A DNA stretch of 64,000 nucleotides from Mactromeris polynyma (Eukaryota; Mollusca; Bivalvia; Venerida; Mactridae): contig JASFXZ010000016.1 in assembly GCA_032209605.1 (NCBI GenBank), positions 2,108,001 through 2,172,000 on the forward strand, read 5' to 3'. The position numbers and the translations under genes are program-made. How positions within the stretch are numbered: position 1 is the stretch's first letter; each line of letters begins with the position of its first letter. This document shows, one piece after another, positions 10,666 through 25,600 of this stretch. Under the pieces are notes generated by a model. That model did not search any database, was not told the origin of the DNA, and worked only from the letters and a program-made list of their open reading frames with translations.

Positions 10666-13600
10666 GTATGTTAGAAATACAGTACAACATTTTAATATGT
10701 ACAGTGGAACACGCTTATAGCGTACACAGCTATAACGAACAATCGGATAAAACGTAGGGGTCTTTATTCCCCGGCCGAGCTCTTCTATATTTCATTGTAT
10801 AACTACACGGTTATAATGAATTTGGATAAAACGTAATTTCGTTGTATGGATATAACAAAGTTTGGATATAACAAAGTCAATCTGCAGGTCCCCAGAAATT
10901 CATTATAAGCGTGTATAATTATCGCAGACCTCTCCACAGCAAAACCCTTCGGGGGATTCAAACTTTAGCCGGTGTTGAGAAGATGTTGCTCTGAAGAGGT
11001 TGAACTGATGAAAATGTTTTATCACGGGACAATTTAGAATGTCTTTGATGGGAGGTTTTTGCTTAAGAGATGCACGCTCTGCTGTACTATGATTGATGTA
11101 AATGACATTCTGTCTGGAGAGAGGGACGCTCTGAGGAGTTAAAGCTGTACTATGATTGATGTAAATAGCATTCTGTCTGGAGAGAAAGATTTGACTTATT
11201 ATTGGTAGCGTTGTTGTGAGAAACTTTAATTCTCATATTTTTAAATTATTTTCACAGAACTCGAATACAAACTTTTTGCATAGCATTTTTATGAAGATTT
11301 ACCGCTAATTTAGGGTTAACTGGCAACGTGCATACATATTATTATCATAATTCAGGCCGCGAACTTTTAAGAATATTCACATTATTTAAATTTGATGAAG
11401 TATTAACATTTTCCCCCATGAAATACCTGTTCCATTATTCTCGTTAGTTATACCATACACTCATCAAAACATGCGATTATACCTCGGACGTTTTGAGTAC
11501 AATTTATGTAAATGTATTTATAGAGAGCATAATTTAGTTACTTGAATAAAATAGAATAAGAAAAACACATTGAAACAGTTATGTAACGCATTCATACATC
11601 TATGGTATACATAAATGTTTCTATTTGTCAATCTGTTAGTTTTGTTTGTTAACTTATAACTGGTTTAGCGCGACTTTCAAGTAATATCAGGCGGTTAATT
11701 TGCCTTAACAGTTTTCCCGGAATTTATTAACAGCCAGAACTGTCTCGCCCACTCGGTAGCATGTTACAACTTTTCCACATGACTCAGAGGTGACGGACAA
11801 ATAATCGTAGCCAAATGTCACGGAAGGACATGAACTGACCTACACGGAAATCGAACCGGTACTATCCGGGTGACAGCCAAGCTCTCTAACCACAGAGCTA
11901 ACCGGTCGAGCCTATTAATTTATAAGATGACTGAACAAATTTGCGCGCAATTTAATACTTTACACACGTTTATATTTGCTTCATCAACAATCTGGTTGCT
12001 CAACAACTCGTAACGATTAATGTAATAATTTCACTTTATTTCTATACATTAACATGATCGATCTGCAACGTGGTGAAGTCTGCTGAACAATCAGACAGAC
12101 GCAAACCATTGTGGTTTTAAACTATTACGTAGTATTGACGATACATTAACGTAGTAGGACCACAGTTTGATTTTTTAACCAGTTTTTTTCTTCCCACTTG
12201 ACCATTTAATCGTGCGATTAAAAATTACTTTTACACCATCATTTGAAAAACTACAGTCAGACCTCATTCATTCGAACCCATCATTCATCAATTTTTATTT
12301 CGAATAATTCATGGTTTCGAATAGCCAATTTCAATTCGACTTGCCTAATATGATACACCGGGACCCGATATTTAGTTCGGATGATACCAAGTATTCGGAT
12401 AGAAGGTTGTGGAATAAACGAGGTCCGACTGTATTTGTATTTAGGACATAATACAGCTTTTTCAGTTGACTAAAGGCTATCAATGTAATCCTGTTACAAA
12501 TGTATTACAAAAGTGACCTGATCACTGCACTAAATAAATGATACAGTAAAATCTCAATAATAAGACCACCATTGGGACCCTCGAAAACTAGTCTTCTTAT
12601 TGAGGTGGTCTTAATATTGAGATTGAATACAAATCAAAACAGTGAAAATGTACTGGAAAATTGTGTTCGTAATTTTGAGGTGATCTTATTATTGATGTGG
12701 CCTTTAAGAGAGGTTTTACTGTAAATTATTGTTGGCCTGTTACATTATACAAATCGCGTCAACTACATGATAAATATATGTAAAACTCAGTAAACCTTTA
12801 GTGACTTATCTATCTTGAAATATCAAACATTTGTCATTTAAGATATATATCTACAAGTATCTATATTTGGCTAATGTTAAATGGGACTTATAGTTTGATT
12901 TGCACCTGAAGTATTTTTGTAATGGGACTTACTAGTTTGATTTGCACCTGAAGTATTTTTGTAATGGTGGGACTTACTAGTTTGATTTGCAGCTGAAGTA
13001 TTTTTGTAATGGGACTTATAGTTTGATTTGCACCTGAAGTATTTTTGTAATGGGACTTACTAGTTTGATTTGCACCTGAAGTATTTTTGTAATGGGACTT
13101 ACTAGTTTGATTTGCACCTGAAGTATTTTTGTAATGGGACTTACTAGTTTGATTTGCACCTGAAGTATTTTTGTAATGGGACTTATAGTTTGATTTGCAC
13201 CTGAAGTATTTTTGTAATGGGACTTACTAGTTTGATTTGCACCTGAAGTATTTTTGTAATGGGACTTACTAGTTTGATTTGCACCTGAAGTATTTTTGTA
13301 ATGGGACTTATAGTTTGATTTGCACCTGAGGTATTTTTGTAATGGGACTTATAGTTTGATTTGCACCTGAGGTATTTTTGTAATGGGACTTATAGTTTGA
13401 TTTGCACCTGAAGTATTTTTGTAATGGGACTTATAGTTTGATTTGCACCTGAAGTATTTTTGTAATGGGACTTTAGTCAATTTAAACAGTCTACGTCAGG
13501 TGATGACTATTCCACCTGACAGGGTGGAGGAAGATCCCATGCGAACATCTTCGTGGAAACATCGACCGACCGTCCGTACGACAACTGGATGGCTTCCTCA

Positions 13601-16600
13601 CTTACACATTCTGAGAAACTGAAATTGGTCTGAAGCTTAAACTTTAGAAATACCATGTTATAAGTATATACTTACAGAATAAAGTAATCCTGTCAGCTCA
13701 GTGATAGAACGCTGGACTTTCACCTGGGAGGTTGTTTCGATACCTGGACTGGACAGGTCAAGTCCTTCCGAGACCTTTAACTACTGACATTTGTCCTTCA
13801 TCTCTGATTTATGTAGGGACGTTGACTGCAGCTTGCGAGAGGGCAAATCAGTACTGGTTGTTAATTAATTACGGCAAAACTATATAAATGAAATACAGTC
13901 GGACCTCAATCTTATTCGAATTCATCGGGTCCGAAATTTATTTCGAATAATACATGATTTCGAAAAGCCCATTTGAATTCTCCGTGCATAAGAACATACT
14001 TCGGGACCTAATATTAATTTCGGATGATGCCAGATATTCGGATAGAAGGTTGTGGAATAAACGAGGTCCGACTGTACAACTAGCAATCAGAACGTCGATA
14101 CTATAGTAAACATGAAAACACAAACTGCTGTTTCATCGTATCGTAAAATTACTCATTCTTGTGTTGTGTTGTAAAACACAACAACACACTTGTTGTGTAA
14201 GCTACGCATGTAACTAGAAGCTATTACTAATGCTAACTGTCGATGTACATTTATGTGGCATTCATTACGATCATTGATGTATTAATTGCCGTTCATAGTA
14301 TATATAAAAGAATGATTGAGATATGTACTTGCCCATGAATACATGTAACCCATCACTCGTTTTGTTTTGGCGTAGCTGTATAATATTGATTTTGACCTAC
14401 ATTTTAGACCCATTAAATCTTTTATGTATTGTGAAGGAAGCGCGGTGTTTAATTGAGCAACAGATTAGACGATTTGATTGGTTGATATTGTAAGCGGAGG
14501 GGCACCGAACGGGTCACTTTTCCGTAACGTACCCCTCTGTCGAAATCAGACTTCCGAAATAGGGCGATTCTTTAGACATCATTCTATCTACGCCATTCAT
14601 CTTTTTTTAAAGATATTTCTTGTTTATTATTAAAACATGATGGAAAATGATAAATAGTGGTACGTATATGATGATTACTTTAATAAATATTCATGAAAAT
14701 AATCGATACTAACTGACATTTTACAACTAGATCTTTTATTTTACTAAACGAATGCAATGATCCGATCGTATTTAGTAAGTATAGTCTATCTTTATTTACT
14801 TGAGAACGGTTATAAACAAACAGTCTGGTAGTCAGCCAATGAAAACATGTTTTGCAAAATATTGACCAATACACATAATGAACACAATAACGGTATTCTA
14901 AGCTAATTTTGAATCGACAGTAATACATTATGTATACATCCAAATATGATTATTTGCCCATGTATTCACAAAATATATCAGTTTAAGCGACCTCAAACTC
15001 AAATCAGCTCAGTTTTCACTCATTTTAAAGACATTAATATCGAAAGATGAATTTTGAATACTCTGAGAGAAATTTCCTAAGAACTTCTTTTGGTGATTCT
15101 TTAGTTTTATCGAAATATAATATGTGAAGGAATTGTTTAGAGGTGAAAATCTAAAATGTTCTGCATAGCTATAATGTTAGGTCCGTATGATATTCCGTTA
15201 CGGTAAAGTTCGCTGTAACACTGATTTTTGTTAGTGATGTATTATTTCAGTGATTTGTTATGTTTAACATATATGGAGTAAAGTCATATATTGTATCATC
15301 AGGTCACTGTGACCCACTATGTTCCTGTCAGATGGACGGCTTGTACTACGGTGACGGGGAGACATGGACCAGGAAGAACGAGCCATGCACAATGTATCAA
15401 TGCAATAAAGATGGCACATTTAACAAAACAAAGAAAGGTAGAGTAAAAAGATCTGCATCATTGTTTTGCGGTTTTTGGTCGACACATATATCATTATGTT
15501 TTAATTTCCGTATATATTATTATGTACATGTATTAACTTCAAGTTCAAGTTCACAATATTTTATTGGCATATGAATATAATGTTTCCTTCGCATTGACAA
15601 GCCGGCTACAACACACAGGAGAAGAGCATGAACGGATACACGTATACAAAACACGTCAATTAACTGACCACAATTTACATAATCACACGGATATAAGATT
15701 TAAATTTACCACAATATTATCAATTTTGAGGTGATCAGCCAATGAAATCATGTTTCGCAAAAACTGGACCAATAGACGTCGTGTACACAATAACGGTAAA
15801 TTCTCAACAAATTTTGAATCGACAGTACATGAAGATATACAAGCGATGTAGTAGCACATGAGGCTGTCACGAGTTCTCACCCTTTAACTCTTCTGCAGTT
15901 ATCTCCCTTTACAACTTCTATAGCATATGTATAGAAGGTATAAAGGGAGATAACTGTATTTATACAGTATATGTATAGAAGGGATAAAGGGAGATAACTG
16001 TATATATAGTATATGTATAGAAGGGATAAAGGGAGGTATCTGTATATATGGTTTATGTATAGAAGGGATAAAGGGAGATAACTGTAGCAGGGATAAAGGG
16101 AGAGAACTCGTGACAATATCCTGTGTGTAGTAGTATCAATTCACTTTCTCTGTATCAGATTTATTATATGGGTATTTATTTCCTTTTTTTATCATAAACA
16201 GGTTGTTTGTATAAAAATGAATGCAAAGAGATAAATACAACATGGTCAGAGTCGTGTAGCACTTTCACGTGTGTGGAAGGAAAGGCTATTTCATTTTATA
16301 AACTGGTAGAAGCAGGTAAGTAATTATTTTATGTACACGTATGTTATTGTTATCTTATTTGTGTGAATGAGATGGTGGCTATGCAATGCATGATTATTCC
16401 GAAGCCTAGGCGAGTCGTATGTACTCCGTGATATTCGGCTGTACGATCTCACTTCATTCTTCTTTCCATTTGAGCCTACCGTATACTTGGACAACTCTGT
16501 TTGTAGAGCGCCCGACTGTCAAGGCGGTATTTGCGGATTCGAACCCCAAGTTAGGCGTATGGTCACCATGACAATTTACTGAAGATAAGACTTCCGAAGT

Positions 16601-19600
16601 CAGATGTCATCATTTAAAATACTGTTGAAAAACGTCATAAAACTAAAACCAAAACTCTTCGTTCAGTCTTTGTAAATGTTGATATGTGCTCATGAATAAC
16701 ATGGCACGATTGGTATATTTTACGTCACCAAAGATTTTCGTTGAAACGTCGTAGTTTGTATAACTACTGTTTACTTTCCCACTTGCGTTGTTGGTTAACC
16801 GCAGAGAATGTGCTTTATTGGAATTTGAATTTATGGATTCATTTTATGAGCGATATAAGCGTCACCTTTTTATAAATTACACCTAACTTAATTTAAATTT
16901 ATTTTCGTCATTAAATTACATCTATGCCTAAGATTAGCTTTGTTTAGAATTTCAGTCATGCACATCTTATACTGCAATAACCAGCCCCTCCCCTTCTAGT
17001 ACACAGTGGTCAAGCCTGTGATCGGGTGCCCAGATAGAAAGCTCCGAAGTTAACATCAGTAGAAGTAATACTGTTCCTATGGCAATCAGAACAATTTCAA
17101 ATACTAAAATATATCACAAATTGCGTAGATAGACACATTGTTAGTAGGAATCGGAACTATTTTTTGGAGGCGGATATTGGTAAGCAGGAATCGGAACTAC
17201 TTTTTGAAGGCCGTCAAAGGTAGCAGCAAGCGAGTAATTGAGATTCGGTATTGACACTGAAAATACTGCTATGGCAACCGTTCCAAAAATTGAAGCAACA
17301 TTACTCTCGGTATGGAAGATTGTAAATGCTTACATTTTGCGTTTTTTATTTCCCGAAAACTATAGGAAATAATAGAAAACACTATCAGTATGCTCATTAT
17401 CACACGGAATATCTTTGACTTCATAGACCAACGATACCGACAGAAATGTTAGCTGCAACGTTATTACAGCCGTACTTCTGTCAGTTAAGCAAGTAGAATG
17501 GTCGTAACCGGAACTCGTGCAGGGTATATAAGGCACGCCCTTGAGCCCATGCGGGTTACAACATCGCATTACAATGTTATTTGTAGAAGATTTTTAGGTA
17601 TTTTTGTGTAAGTTTATGAGAAGAAGAGCTTCTTGAAACTTGAATGGCAAAACATTTTCTGGACAAAATTGATCCCGATCAGTCGAACCTTTGTGAACAT
17701 GGGGCCTGGTTGATATGATTATCCAAACACGTGACCAGTTGTCAGCGTACGTCCGTATTTATGGGCTATTATTAGCGATATATATCAATTATAAACATTC
17801 AATAAATCACACACATGGTATATATATCACTTTATAAATTATATTGTATGCATGGCATGTTGATATATTGTTGTGGTAATACTTATTTCTTTGCATTTTA
17901 ATCCGATGCTGTCAATCACAACAATATACAACATAAATTATTTTCATTAGCCACTAAAGTAATTGATACATAAATAATTCGCTTCTTAATTGCTCATTAA
18001 ACGACCAACAACGTATTTTAATGGGCTTTTCTTATTTATAAAACATTTAAATTAATTTAATCATATAAAATAAAAAAGATACAGATACATTCCGGTTATT
18101 CTGGATCACCCCTCGTCGTTCACTCAATTATATTCATAATTTTGAAAACTGTATACAAATAATAATGTCTATTTATCGTTTTTACATATCCCTTCTTTAA
18201 TGTACAGTGCAGAGCAACACACTTTGTAGGACGCTCAATTTGGCTGTTGTTGAGAGGTTGTTGCTCTTAAGAGAGGTCTAATATAGGTTATTATTACTAC
18301 AAGAAATAATTATATTAGTGTTGAAGAGAGGTTGTCGCTCCAGAGAGGACCGCTATAGATAGGTTGTCGCTCTAGAGAGGTTGTCGCTCCAGAGAGGACC
18401 GCTATAGAGAGGTTGTCGCTCTAGAGAATACCGCTATGGAGAGGTTGTTGCTCTAGAGAGGACCGCTATAGAGAGGCTGTCGCTCTAGAGAGGACCGCTA
18501 TAGAGAGGTTGTCGCTCTAGAGACGTCCGCTATCGAGAGGTTGTCGCTCTAGAGAGAACCGCTATCGAGAGGTTGTCGCTCTAGAGAAGACCGCTATAGA
18601 GAGTTTGTCGCTCTAGAGAAGACCGCTAAAGAGAGGTTGTCGCTCTAGAGAGGACCGCTATAGAGAAGTTGTCGCTCTAGAGAGGACCGCTATAAAGAGG
18701 TTGTCGCTCTCGAGACGTCCGCTACGGAGAGGTTGTCGCTCTAGAGAGGACCGCTCTAGAGAGGACCGCTATAGAGAGGTTGTCGCTAGATAGAACCGCT
18801 ATAGAGAGGTTGTCGCTCCAGAGAGGACCGATATAGAGAGGTTGTCGCTCCAGAGAGGACCGCTATAGAGAGGTTGTCGCTCCAGAGGGCCGCTATAGAG
18901 AGGTTGTCGCTCTAGATAAGCCCGCTATAGAGACGTTGTCGCTCCAGAGAGGACCGCTATAGAGAGGTTGTCGCTCCAGAGAGGACCGCTATAGAGAGGT
19001 TGTCGCTCTAGATAAGCCCGCTATAGAGAGGTTGTCGCTCCAGAGAGGACCGCTATAGAGAGGTTGTCGCTCCAGAGAGGACCGCTATAGAGAGGTTGTC
19101 GCTCCAGAGAGGACCGCTATAGAGAGGTTGTCGCTAGATAGAACCGCTATAGAGAGGTTGTCGCTCCAGAGAGGACCGCTATAGAGAGGTTGTCGCTCCA
19201 GAGAGGACCGCTATAGAGAGGTTGTCGCTCTAGATAAGCCCGCTATAGAGAGGTAGTCGCTCTAGAGAGGACCGCTATAGAGAGGTTGTACTGTATTGGC
19301 TATGTATGACACGGCATGGGATGCTATGCTCTAACCAACGACATTTTTGTGGAAATTGAGTTAATACTTAATTCTGCTATAAATATACAAAGCTTCAGGG
19401 AACCAATGTTGAAATACTATTGAGAAAACTACGGCAATTTTAGTAACCATTGTAATGAAAGTTAAACTGACACAATCTGTTCAATTTCAAATATTTTATT
19501 CAATGACAATACCATTCAATATCCTTCACTAAAATAGTTAGTCATCAAGTACTCAAATAAATACATATGTACAATCATGGTTGTCAGTGGTACATCATCA

Positions 19601-22600
19601 GCAGGGAAATATGTGCAAATTGTGATAAGAAATAACATTCTAAAAAACTGACAAGGTGGAGACGTATGACTGTATTTAATGTCCTGGAGGTATCATACAT
19701 GTTTTTTTAATATCAAACAAAGCTTCGTTCTATTTACAAAAAGGAAATAGTACTTAGTATAGTCTATGATGCTTTGTGTAGACATTGTAGACATGCGCAA
19801 TATGGATAGATATTATGAAACACTCTGTCTATTGATACATTGTAATTGTAGAAAATATTTAATTTATTTTCAAAATAAAAATAAATGGTTGCTATATATT
19901 ATACGAGGCTTATGGACGGGGAGGCTACACAGAGAAAATATATCATGTATAATGGTGTATTATAAACGTGTGTCTTATTTGTATTCATGATTGTACGGAA
20001 TGACATGACCGAAGATATTCGTTCAATGAAATATTTGACACAATTTACAAAAATATATAATACATTCCTTTTAAATTTGCAATAACAAAAAACAATTGGA
20101 TTGTTTCTTCACTTTTTGTAAAATGAGTGTGTCTGTCATATTGTATACTGCTTTTAATGTTGTTTCTACACGTTTAACGCATGTTGTCTAAATTGTTAAT
20201 ATTAATTCTACATGTATGTAATATGTTTCATATAATATCAATTCATTATAACTTTAAGAAATAGTTGTAACTCTCACCAGTTTAACCTTTTTTATAATGA
20301 TTTATGGAAGGCCCCATTGAAATCAGAAGGTGCTTGTATTTGTTATAATTATGTTCTAATATGTATCAATGTCAAGCTTACTGTCTTTTGTGTTCATCTT
20401 CTGAAAACAAAGCTATTATATTATTATTCAAGGATGCGAGGCCACCAAGGGTAAATGTATCAGACTCGGAGACCAGATTGAAGATGGGTGTACATTGGTG
20501 GAATGCCAACTGAATGATACATGTCTGTCACTAAATACGATACAAAAAGGTTGTTTTACGTTTTAATTATTATTGATAGATGTTTATTATTTGACACATG
20601 AAGGGGCGTTGCTTAGCTGCAGTTGCTGTGTAGGCCTTGTTTTAGATGGGGTCTAAAAAGCCCCCGGAAAATTGTAGCTAGATCGTCAGAGATGCGTTTT
20701 GGTGTTTATTTCGTATAATTATGTTTATATGACATCCAAAACATACAATAAAAATCTTGTTGCAGTTTTGGCCATTTTATTAATTCGATTTCGAAAAAAA
20801 TGTAGGCCGCGGCCGACACGCCCTGTAGGAACTTACGCCCCTGACATGTCTGTTCGAAACACGGGTACCCGTGAAGGCTCATTATTAACATCGTAAATAA
20901 CGTCAATGACGTGGAAGAACCCTATGTGTTATTTTTGTTAAATCGCTTAAGGCTGACGGCGAAATTCAGATGGAAGTTTTAATTAGAAGTTAGCTCATTC
21001 TGTCTAATAGATTTCCAACTATACATTGATATAGTAAAGCGATTGATATAATTTTCCACAAAACTACACAAACAGTGTCCACTATCCAGCTCAGGTGTGG
21101 ATAACGTCTGTAAGTACCGTTCGCGCTTTAACCGGGATTATGGTCTTAAATATAATTGTGCGATTGAAGGCTATGTCCATGCTATTTCTTCAAGACACGT
21201 GCTCAGAATTTAAATACTATACTGTGTAAGAAGCTTAAGTATCAAGTATAATTGTATATAATGTCACCTGAGTTATGGCCCTTTGATTTCACACTCAAAA
21301 AGTACATAAAGGTTACCATCCTGACTCCATCTAAAACACCCGTTACATTTACATCGACCTTCACAGGAGTGATCCACACTAAGCATAGTAGTTGTTAATT
21401 ATCGTGAAATTATTGGTATTTCTACGAAAGCCTGGTGGTAACTTTTCGGCTGCAAGAATTCTCAAATTCAGCTTCAAGACTTCACGAGTTCAACTTTTAT
21501 TCACGATTCCATTATTTTAAGTTCACGAATTCACGATTTCAACTTCATGAATGCACGATTTCAACTTCCTGAATTTATGTTTTCAACTTTACGAATTCAC
21601 AATTGAACTTCACGATTTGAATTTGACGAATTCACGATTTCAACTTCACGAATTCATAATTTAAACTTTATGAAGATGAAATCGTGAGTTCATGAAGTTA
21701 AATTTGAGAATTATTTAAGCTGAAAAGTCACTCTCAGGCTTTCGTTTATTTTATATAACTTATTTACGCTACTTATCATTAACACCTTGTTAAGTTACCA
21801 GACTTCGTTTATTTTATATAACTTGTTTACGCTACTTATCATTAACACCTTGTTAAGTTACCAGACTTCGTTTATTTTATATAACTTGTTTACGCAACTT
21901 ATCATTAACACCTTGTTAAGTTACCAAACTATATATGTGGGAGAAAGGTCTATGTGGTAAAGGTCATTTTACAAGTCAATATCAACACTTAGTGCTTTCA
22001 CTTTTAAAGAGCAGGCAAATTCATTGAATGCAATATTAGAAACCTCTGCGTTGGCCATTAGTCAGTTTTTAATGTCAGTATTTGTAGACTGGTGTCATTC
22101 CTACAGTTCATAGTTTGTACTGGTCAAAATATGGAGAATGTCACTGTTTGAATAGTGAGACTAATGGCTGTTTAAGGTGATCTTAAACGATATTCTTGTA
22201 CATGGTATTGTAAGGTTAACATCCATTTTATTCAATAGTCCAAATTCATTTGAATCATAAATGTGATGGCATCCTGCAATCTAAATCGTCAGCATATGTA
22301 TCCGATAGCTTTTTAGAAACTACGGTGGGTTAGCCCTTTTGACCAGTAGATACTGGACACAATGCTCCGAATTTGTCGTAATGACTGGTTGGTTACCCAG
22401 GAGACAGTCACCAAGTGTGACTAGTGGAAGTCGTTAGAACTTGTTTCACAATCGATATAAACATAAGTAAGTTTGAACTATTTAAACTGATAAATGGACA
22501 TCCCTGTGTAGTTATGTACTTCTGGCTCCGATTTCACGAAAAACCCTTAAGTTTATTAATATACTTAAATACGGTTAATTGCTTAGTAATTTAGTATGTT

Positions 22601-25600
22601 ATTTTAGTACATTCCTCAAATAATGTCTTGTCAGATCGCTTTTAATGTTTGATTTACTGTGCAACCAAAATTGATTGAAGGAAGCATGTTAAATTCCTTT
22701 AACTAAGTACATATGATTACTTAGTATGTCTGTGTGTACTGTGTTTTTACCAATGATCAGCACAATAACAGACTGTTAAAAGCGTACAGCTAAAAATTAT
22801 ACTAAGTATTTTCGTGAAATTGGGACCTGTGCAGTTTAAGTACTTTTGAAAAATGAAATTCCTAGAATATAAATATATTCACATATTTAGCATTATTTGC
22901 AATGTTTGCATTGTAGGTTGTTCCGTGGAGGACGCATGTATGGACATCGGTAGTTACTGGCACGACGGCTGCACTATATACAGTTGTGCGCATGAGAATA
23001 ACTCACTCGTGAAAAAACCAATATTGGATGGTAAGTTTTAGTACAGAATCGGATAAAAATATTTTTAGACGAAGCATTTTGGATGAATAATTTATAGGTT
23101 CGAATTTTACATTATTTTCAGCAGTATTTCGTCTATGTTCGATGGTCAGTTGACCTAACCCGGGTTTCCTGGGTAACCAACCAGTACACATGTACTTTCA
23201 CAATCAACTGACGATTTCTCTGCATGTGTCTGAAGTGGTGGACAAATCAATGCTGATGTGGTATATTCAGTCAAATTGTCACAGAGAGCATACGCCTCGC
23301 TCGGGTTCGAACCTACTGCCTCGAGATTAAATGTCCAGTTTACCGTAATAACTTGTAATAGCAATGTTGATCCGAACTATTGCAGACGTAATCTATTTTT
23401 AGAGGTGATGCAGTGGCCGGATGGAAATTACGCCATGTTGAAACCGGATTCCGGTTGCCCGAATGACGTCCCAGTGTTATGGACCGAAGGATCCCGATTG
23501 CACTATAACACAGGACGGAACTACTTTTCTAATCCATTACAACTATCTGGAAATTACGCCGTAGAATTCATGCGCCACGAATTTTGCGTGCATGGGACCA
23601 GCCGCCGACCAACTTCGTCGTTGAAATATAAAACCTACTGGGAACAAGGAAGTTATTGCATAATGAGAAGAAATGGAAATTGTCCAAGAGGTACGACATG
23701 TCATTGCGATTTCATATTTACTGATCATTGCTTCGGTGCAAAGTCCTGAGCATACAATAATCACATTGTTGTAAAATGGGGATAAAACAACTTTCGGTTC
23801 TAGAAATCTCAAACTTACCTACTTGGAAATGATATATAGTCGGACCTCGTATATTCGAATTCATCGGGACCGAAATTGTATTTCGAATTATACATGGTTT
23901 CGATAAGCCCATTTTAAGAAGATACATCAGGACCTGATATTTATTTCGAATGATACCAAAGCTAAGCATGTTCATACCACATCTTGTGTTTGTGGAATGG
24001 TTGCATTTTAAAACTATCTTTACTTAACCTGAAATATCCAAGATCAAGCTTTGTTTACTTCGAACCGATTCAACAAAATTTGAACTCACACAGCATATAT
24101 TTTACCATGAAATTATTAATAAGCGGCGGAAGTGTCAACCGAAATGGTAGACTAGTATTTTATAGTTTCTGGTGGTTTACCAAGGAATAACGGTGAATTA
24201 TTATGAGATAATTCGGTGTAAAATTGTCAAAGCGATAATGATTGTATGTTTCCGTGTAAGATCGAGTTATTTCACCCTGTGACCATCTGACTTACATCGT
24301 GGCTACACCACTCGTGAAAATAATCCGTCCGCTGCTCACGCGGTGAAATAATGTTTCGATCTTACACCGGAACACACCAATACAAAATGTATAAGCTTTG
24401 TATTTCCCCAAAATAACTCGCACACTGATCAATAAGTGTCTCGTCGTTTTGAATGCATTAAATTGTCTTTGCACACCAATCTGTTACATGGAATAGGAAA
24501 ACCTCAATAATAAGACCACAATTTGTTCTGAAGAAAGTCGGTCTTAGTTGTGAGGTTGTCTGGTTATTAAGTCAAAATATAAAACACATATACAAGTACA
24601 TCAAAATACGGTCTTATTAATGATGTGGTCTTATTTGTGAGCTGGTCTTTAAGTGGGGTTTTGTTGTATTGTTTTATAATTGTATAATATTATACAGGAT
24701 TTTCCGACGGATATCTGATGTTTGATGACAAAGACAATGTGAAATCTACTAAGCCAACCGTGACTGGGAATCTTCCAGACGGAGATTATGATACCGACAC
24801 GGGGTTGTATTTTTGTTGTCGGAAAGATGGAAAAGTATTCACACCGATTGTACTGCCGAAAGAAGATAACTTTGTGTTATTTATGAACAAAGGGGAGGCA
24901 GTGTGTCAAGCAGTCAGAGGTTAGATGGTATTTCAAATATTTATATTTGCATAATTTGTATCAATATAACCAGTTTAAGGTTCTGGATAAAAAGTGAATT
25001 CCATTTTATACCGCATTATAATATTTGTAAATGAAATATCGCCAATACATAATGTGGTATTGCCCGTCAATTAACCGTATTTGATTTACCGTTTAACATA
25101 GTTTATCGTTAAATATCGTCTCGTCATTTACCTGATACGCGCCAACCACACGTAGCATTCATACGTTTTGCATAAAATATCTGTGCATATAAAATTGAAT
25201 ATACGATCAACGTTGTACGATGGTATAGAGGTGAAATGGGTGAAATTATTTTAGTCGTGTTCTCACGACATACTATCTCGTTCCCACGACATACTATCTC
25301 GTTCTCACGACATAGTTATCTCGTAGCCATGACTTACTATCTCGTTCCAACTACATACTAACTCGTGGGAACGAGAAAATAGTTTCACACGTGTCACCTG
25401 TATGCCACCGTAACTTTGCAACAAAATGTACATTTATTTTTCTAATTATAATCTAGCATTGTAGCAACTCGTCTGTGCCTGTATATATAAAACATTATCG
25501 CCAATTATTACATTAAAAGTTCGTTTAGAAATGATTTAAAATGTATATTGTGTGTTTTAAATTATTCATAAGCACACATTGCATCGATTGGTATTTTTTA

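Noticed and set aside
16990..17095. Text faintly like 5S rRNA (gctccgaagttaac)
   Set aside because: Only one short stretch fits; the internal promoter and overall fold are not seen.
18252..19289. Regular repeats that could suggest a CRISPR array
   Set aside because: Units are contiguous without spacers and sit in a eukaryotic intron.
23258..23402. Upstream extension of the ApeC exon 6 frame
   Set aside because: It reads through a SINE and has no similarity; the acceptor at 23401-23402 fits the phase of exon 5.
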